Shown: one piece after another, positions 14,132 to 16,093 of the stretch | Numbering within the stretch: the first letter of the stretch is position 1 | How the letters are laid out: each line of letters begins with the position of its first letter | Source: Streptomyces katrae | GTDB taxonomy: Bacteria; Actinomycetota; Actinomycetes; Streptomycetales; Streptomycetaceae | Length of the DNA: 16,093 bases | Assembly (NCBI RefSeq): GCF_000966975.1 | Contig: NZ_JZWV01000002.1 | Span: forward strand, 1 to 16,093 | Direction of reading: 5' to 3' | Position numbers and translations under genes: made by a program | The notes under the pieces: generated by a model | Database searches by the model: none | Told to the model about the DNA's origin: nothing | Seen by the model: only the letters and a program-made list of their open reading frames with translations

Positions 14132-14758
14132 TCACCGCGACCGGGACCCCGACAGGAGCTCCAGCGTCAGACCGGCCGTCGCCGGGGTCTCGACCAGTTC
14201 GGCGAGCACCGCCGCGACGTCGTCCCGCGTGACACTGCCCGGCCCGGTGTGCGCCTCCAGCCGGACCAGCCCCGTCCCGGGGTCGTCGGTCAGCACGCCC
14301 GGGCGCAGGATCGTCCACTCCAGGCCGAGCCGGGTCCGCAGGTGGTCGTCGGCCTCGCCCTTGGCGCGCAGGTACGCGTCGAAGACCTCGCCCCCCTCGT
14401 GCCGCGCGTCCGCACCCATCGACGAGACCATCAGGAAGCGGCGCACACGGGCCCGTTCGGCGGCGTCGGCGAACAGCACCGCCGCGCCCCGGTCCACGGT
14501 CTCCTTGCGCGCCGGACCGCTGCCCGGTCCGGCACCGGCGGCGAACACCGCCACGTCCGCGCCTTGGAGGATCCCCGCCACGTGCTCGACGGAAGCCGAC
14601 TCCAGGTCGCACAGCACCGGTTCCACGTCGGCCTCGCGCAGATCGGCGCCCTGCCCGGGATCCCGGACGATCCCGGCGACCTCGTACCCGCGCGCGGCGA
14701 GCAGGCGCTCCAGCCGCAGCGCGATCCGACCGTGTCCACCCGCGATGACGATGCGCAT
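14132..14758 (-). CDS. NAD(P)-binding SDR-like protein, probably frameshifted near its 3' end
   Basis: 208 aa as read. An N-terminal Rossmann motif MRIVIAGGHGRIA (glycines 7, 8 and 10) binds NAD(P). DVAVFAAGAGPGSG and VSSMGAD follow, then Y129 and K133 in YLRAKGEAD (the SDR YxxxK pattern) and LEWTILRPGVLTDDPGTG. This fits the atypical SDR group (PF13460, NmrA/YwnB-like), whose substrates are unknown. The frame ends in LELLSGSRSR. Inserting one G at the GGGG run (plus strand 14147-14150) instead gives LSGVPVAVKDVAGN with a stop at 14112, which resembles the usual family ending as I remember it. The change affects only the last residues, so the protein is likely functional. It lies 54 bp after the amidohydrolase gene and may be cotranscribed. 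Confidence 0.85.
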   Translation of the reverse strand: MRIVIAGGHGRIALRLERLLAARGYEVAGIVRDPGQGADLREADVEPVLCDLESASVEHVAGILQGADVAVFAAGAGPGSGPARKETVDRGAAVLFADAAERARVRRFLMVSSMGADARHEGGEVFDAYLRAKGEADDHLRTRLGLEWTILRPGVLTDDPGTGLVRLEAHTGPGSVTRDDVAAVLAELVETPATAGLTLELLSGSRSR

Positions 14759-14812
14759 GTCCCGACCGTACGACGACCCGGGCGCCCCCGCCCGCGAACG
14801 CCGCCCGCACCC

Positions 14813-16093
14813 TCAGGGGCCGGGCTCCATACGGCCCTGCCGGGGCAGGTCCAGGGCCACCGCGACCGCCGAGTCGCAGTACTCCCGTACGGCACTCGTC
14901 CGGGCTACCACCCGGCCCCGGTGGATCACGATCCGGCTGTAGGCCAGCGACAGCACTCCGGCGATCCGGTCCCCGCGCACGGCGAGCAGCTCCGCCGGGA
15001 AGCCGGCCTCCACCCGCACCTCGGGCAGGGCCATCGCCTCGCGCGCGGCGGCGCTGACCGCGTCGTACGCCTCGGCGGCCCGCAGCCCGCCCTGCGAGGC
15101 CAGCAAGTAGGCGGCTTCCAGGGGGTCGCCCCGGCCGACCGGGTTACCGGCGTCCCGCAGCGCCCCGCTCCCGGCGGCGACCCGGACCCCGGCGGCGCGC
15201 AGCAGGCGTACGGGGGCGGTGCGCAGGCCGCGGCGCTCCAGGGCGGCGCAGTCGCCCTGGGGCAGGCAGGTGACCCGGACGCCGGCCGCCGCGAGCTGGT
15301 CGGCGGCGCGGGAGGCGGCGTCCAGCGGCAGCCGGGACAGACCCCCGCAGGGGCCGATGGTCACGCCGGGCCTCAGCCCCCCGGCCATCGCCGCGAGCCG
15401 GGCCAGACGGCCGGGGTCGTCCCCGTCCGTGTGCAGGTCCACGGGGCAGCCGTGCTCGGCGGCCAGCTCCAGGACCGCCTCCAGGAAGCCCGTCGGGTCG
15501 GGGTCCAGGTCGGGGCAGCCGCCGATCACCGAGGCGCCCATCTTGACGGCGTCGCGCAGCATCGCGAGCCCGTCGGCCCCGGCCACCCCGGTCAGCAGCC
15601 GGGGCACCGCCACCGTGGTCAGGTCGGTGAGCCCGCGCAGGGAGCGCCGGGCCTGGAGGGCGGCCTCCATCGGCCCCAGGCCGTGCACGTCCCCGATCCG
15701 GATGTGGGAGCGCACGGCGGTGGCGCCGTGCCCGAGCTGGAGCAGTGCCGCCTCGGTGGCCCGGCGCTGCACCTCGTCGCGGGCGTAGGAGACGGGCCCC
15801 TCGCCGTCGGCCGTCAGGGCGGTGTCCCCGTGGGCGTGCGGCTCGGCCGGGGCGGGCAGGAGCAGGTAGCCGCGCAGGTCGACCCGGGCCGGGGCGGGGG
15901 CGGGGAGGCTGCCCGCGGTACCGACCGCCTGGATGCGGCCGCCGCTGAGCCGGACGTCGACCGTGCGCCCGTCGGTCAGCCGGGCCCCGGTGAGCAGGAG
16001 GCCCGTGGGCGGCCCCGCCTCCGGGGCGGAGCCCGGGGCGGGAGTGCGCGCCGGGGTGCGGCCCGGGCCGTCGGCCGGAGTGCGGCCCGGCCT
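14813..16093 (-). CDS. Cytosine-deaminase-like amidohydrolase, truncated by the window edge
   Basis: The frame is open from the right edge to TGA at 14813-14815 (about 427 codons). GTG at 15772 is too late to be the start, since the conserved N-terminus lies upstream: a small beta-sandwich (LLLTGARLTDGRTVDVRLSG), then PAPAEPHAHGD with the paired metal-binding HxH (15824-15838). Next come AVRSHIRIGDVHGLGPMEA and VDLHTDGDD (15416-15436). Order and spacing match CodA-type cytosine deaminases. However, the positions of two further CodA metal or catalytic residues read GPC instead of SH (15347-15355) and GSG instead of HD (15164-15172), so deaminase activity is doubtful. The extreme N-terminus is Pro/Gly/Arg low-complexity. 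A 54-bp gap separates it from the SDR gene downstream. Confidence 0.82.
   Translation of the reverse strand, partial: RPGRTPADGPGRTPARTPAPGSAPEAGPPTGLLLTGARLTDGRTVDVRLSGGRIQAVGTAGSLPAPAPARVDLRGYLLLPAPAEPHAHGDTALTADGEGPVSYARDEVQRRATEAALLQLGHGATAVRSHIRIGDVHGLGPMEAALQARRSLRGLTDLTTVAVPRLLTGVAGADGLAMLRDAVKMGASVIGGCPDLDPDPTGFLEAVLELAAEHGCPVDLHTDGDDPGRLARLAAMAGGLRPGVTIGPCGGLSRLPLDAASRAADQLAAAGVRVTCLPQGDCAALERRGLRTAPVRLLRAAGVRVAAGSGALRDAGNPVGRGDPLEAAYLLASQGGLRAAEAYDAVSAAAREAMALPEVRVEAGFPAELLAVRGDRIAGVLSLAYSRIVIHRGRVVARTSAVREYCDSAVAVALDLPRQGRMEPGP

Noticed and set aside
1..16093. CRISPR array, IS element, integrase or phage genes
   Set aside because: No regularly spaced repeats, transposase or recombinase motifs, or tRNA-flanking direct repeats were seen; tRNA-Tyr has no integrase gene next to it.

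Overview
The window is chromosomal DNA of a high-GC actinomycete, almost certainly a Streptomyces or close relative. Codon third positions are nearly all G or C, GTG starts are common, genes are often joined by GTGA/ATGA overlaps, and I noticed no in-frame TTA codon. Gene content and order match, from memory, the region around the second (reduced) nuo cluster of Streptomyces chromosomes. Most of it looks like conserved core sequence; I see no phage, IS element, integrase or CRISPR array.

Layout: (1) 2-6156, plus strand: the distal end of a complex I operon, nuoJ (cut by the left edge), nuoK, nuoL, nuoM and nuoN. These are the proton-pumping membrane-arm subunits, tightly packed and translationally coupled. 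(2) 6361-8701, plus strand: an M48 HtpX-like membrane metalloprotease, a YccF-family membrane protein and a 363-aa protein ending in a barstar-like domain, each joined to the next by a 4-bp GTGA overlap. (3) 8752-9267, plus strand: a SUKH/SMI1-KNR4 protein preceded by a perfect isolated DnaA-box sequence. (4) 9251-11936, minus strand: a SulP anion transporter with a STAS domain, followed by an APC amino-acid permease split by a frameshift. (5) 12166-12654, minus strand: a YajQ-family protein with a large nested hairpin behind it. (6) 12858-12994, plus strand: tRNA-Tyr(GTA) with a clear intrinsic terminator. (7) 13011-14059: two divergent small genes, a conserved hypothetical protein (minus) and a membrane-anchored DUF3574 protein (plus). 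(8) 14132-16093, minus strand: an NAD(P)-binding SDR-like protein, apparently frameshifted near its end, downstream of a cytosine-deaminase-like amidohydrolase that runs off the right edge.

How the genes work together: the nuo subunits build antiporter-like proton channels for a complex I form whose peripheral subunits are not in view. The HtpX/YccF/barstar-like operon directly behind could serve membrane-protein quality control or stress response, but that is inference. The least explained parts are the barstar-like fusion with an internally duplicated N-terminal half, the two immunity-like proteins without an adjacent toxin, the amidohydrolase that lacks expected metal ligands, and two independent single-base frameshifts near G/C homopolymers. 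The frameshifts may be sequence errors.
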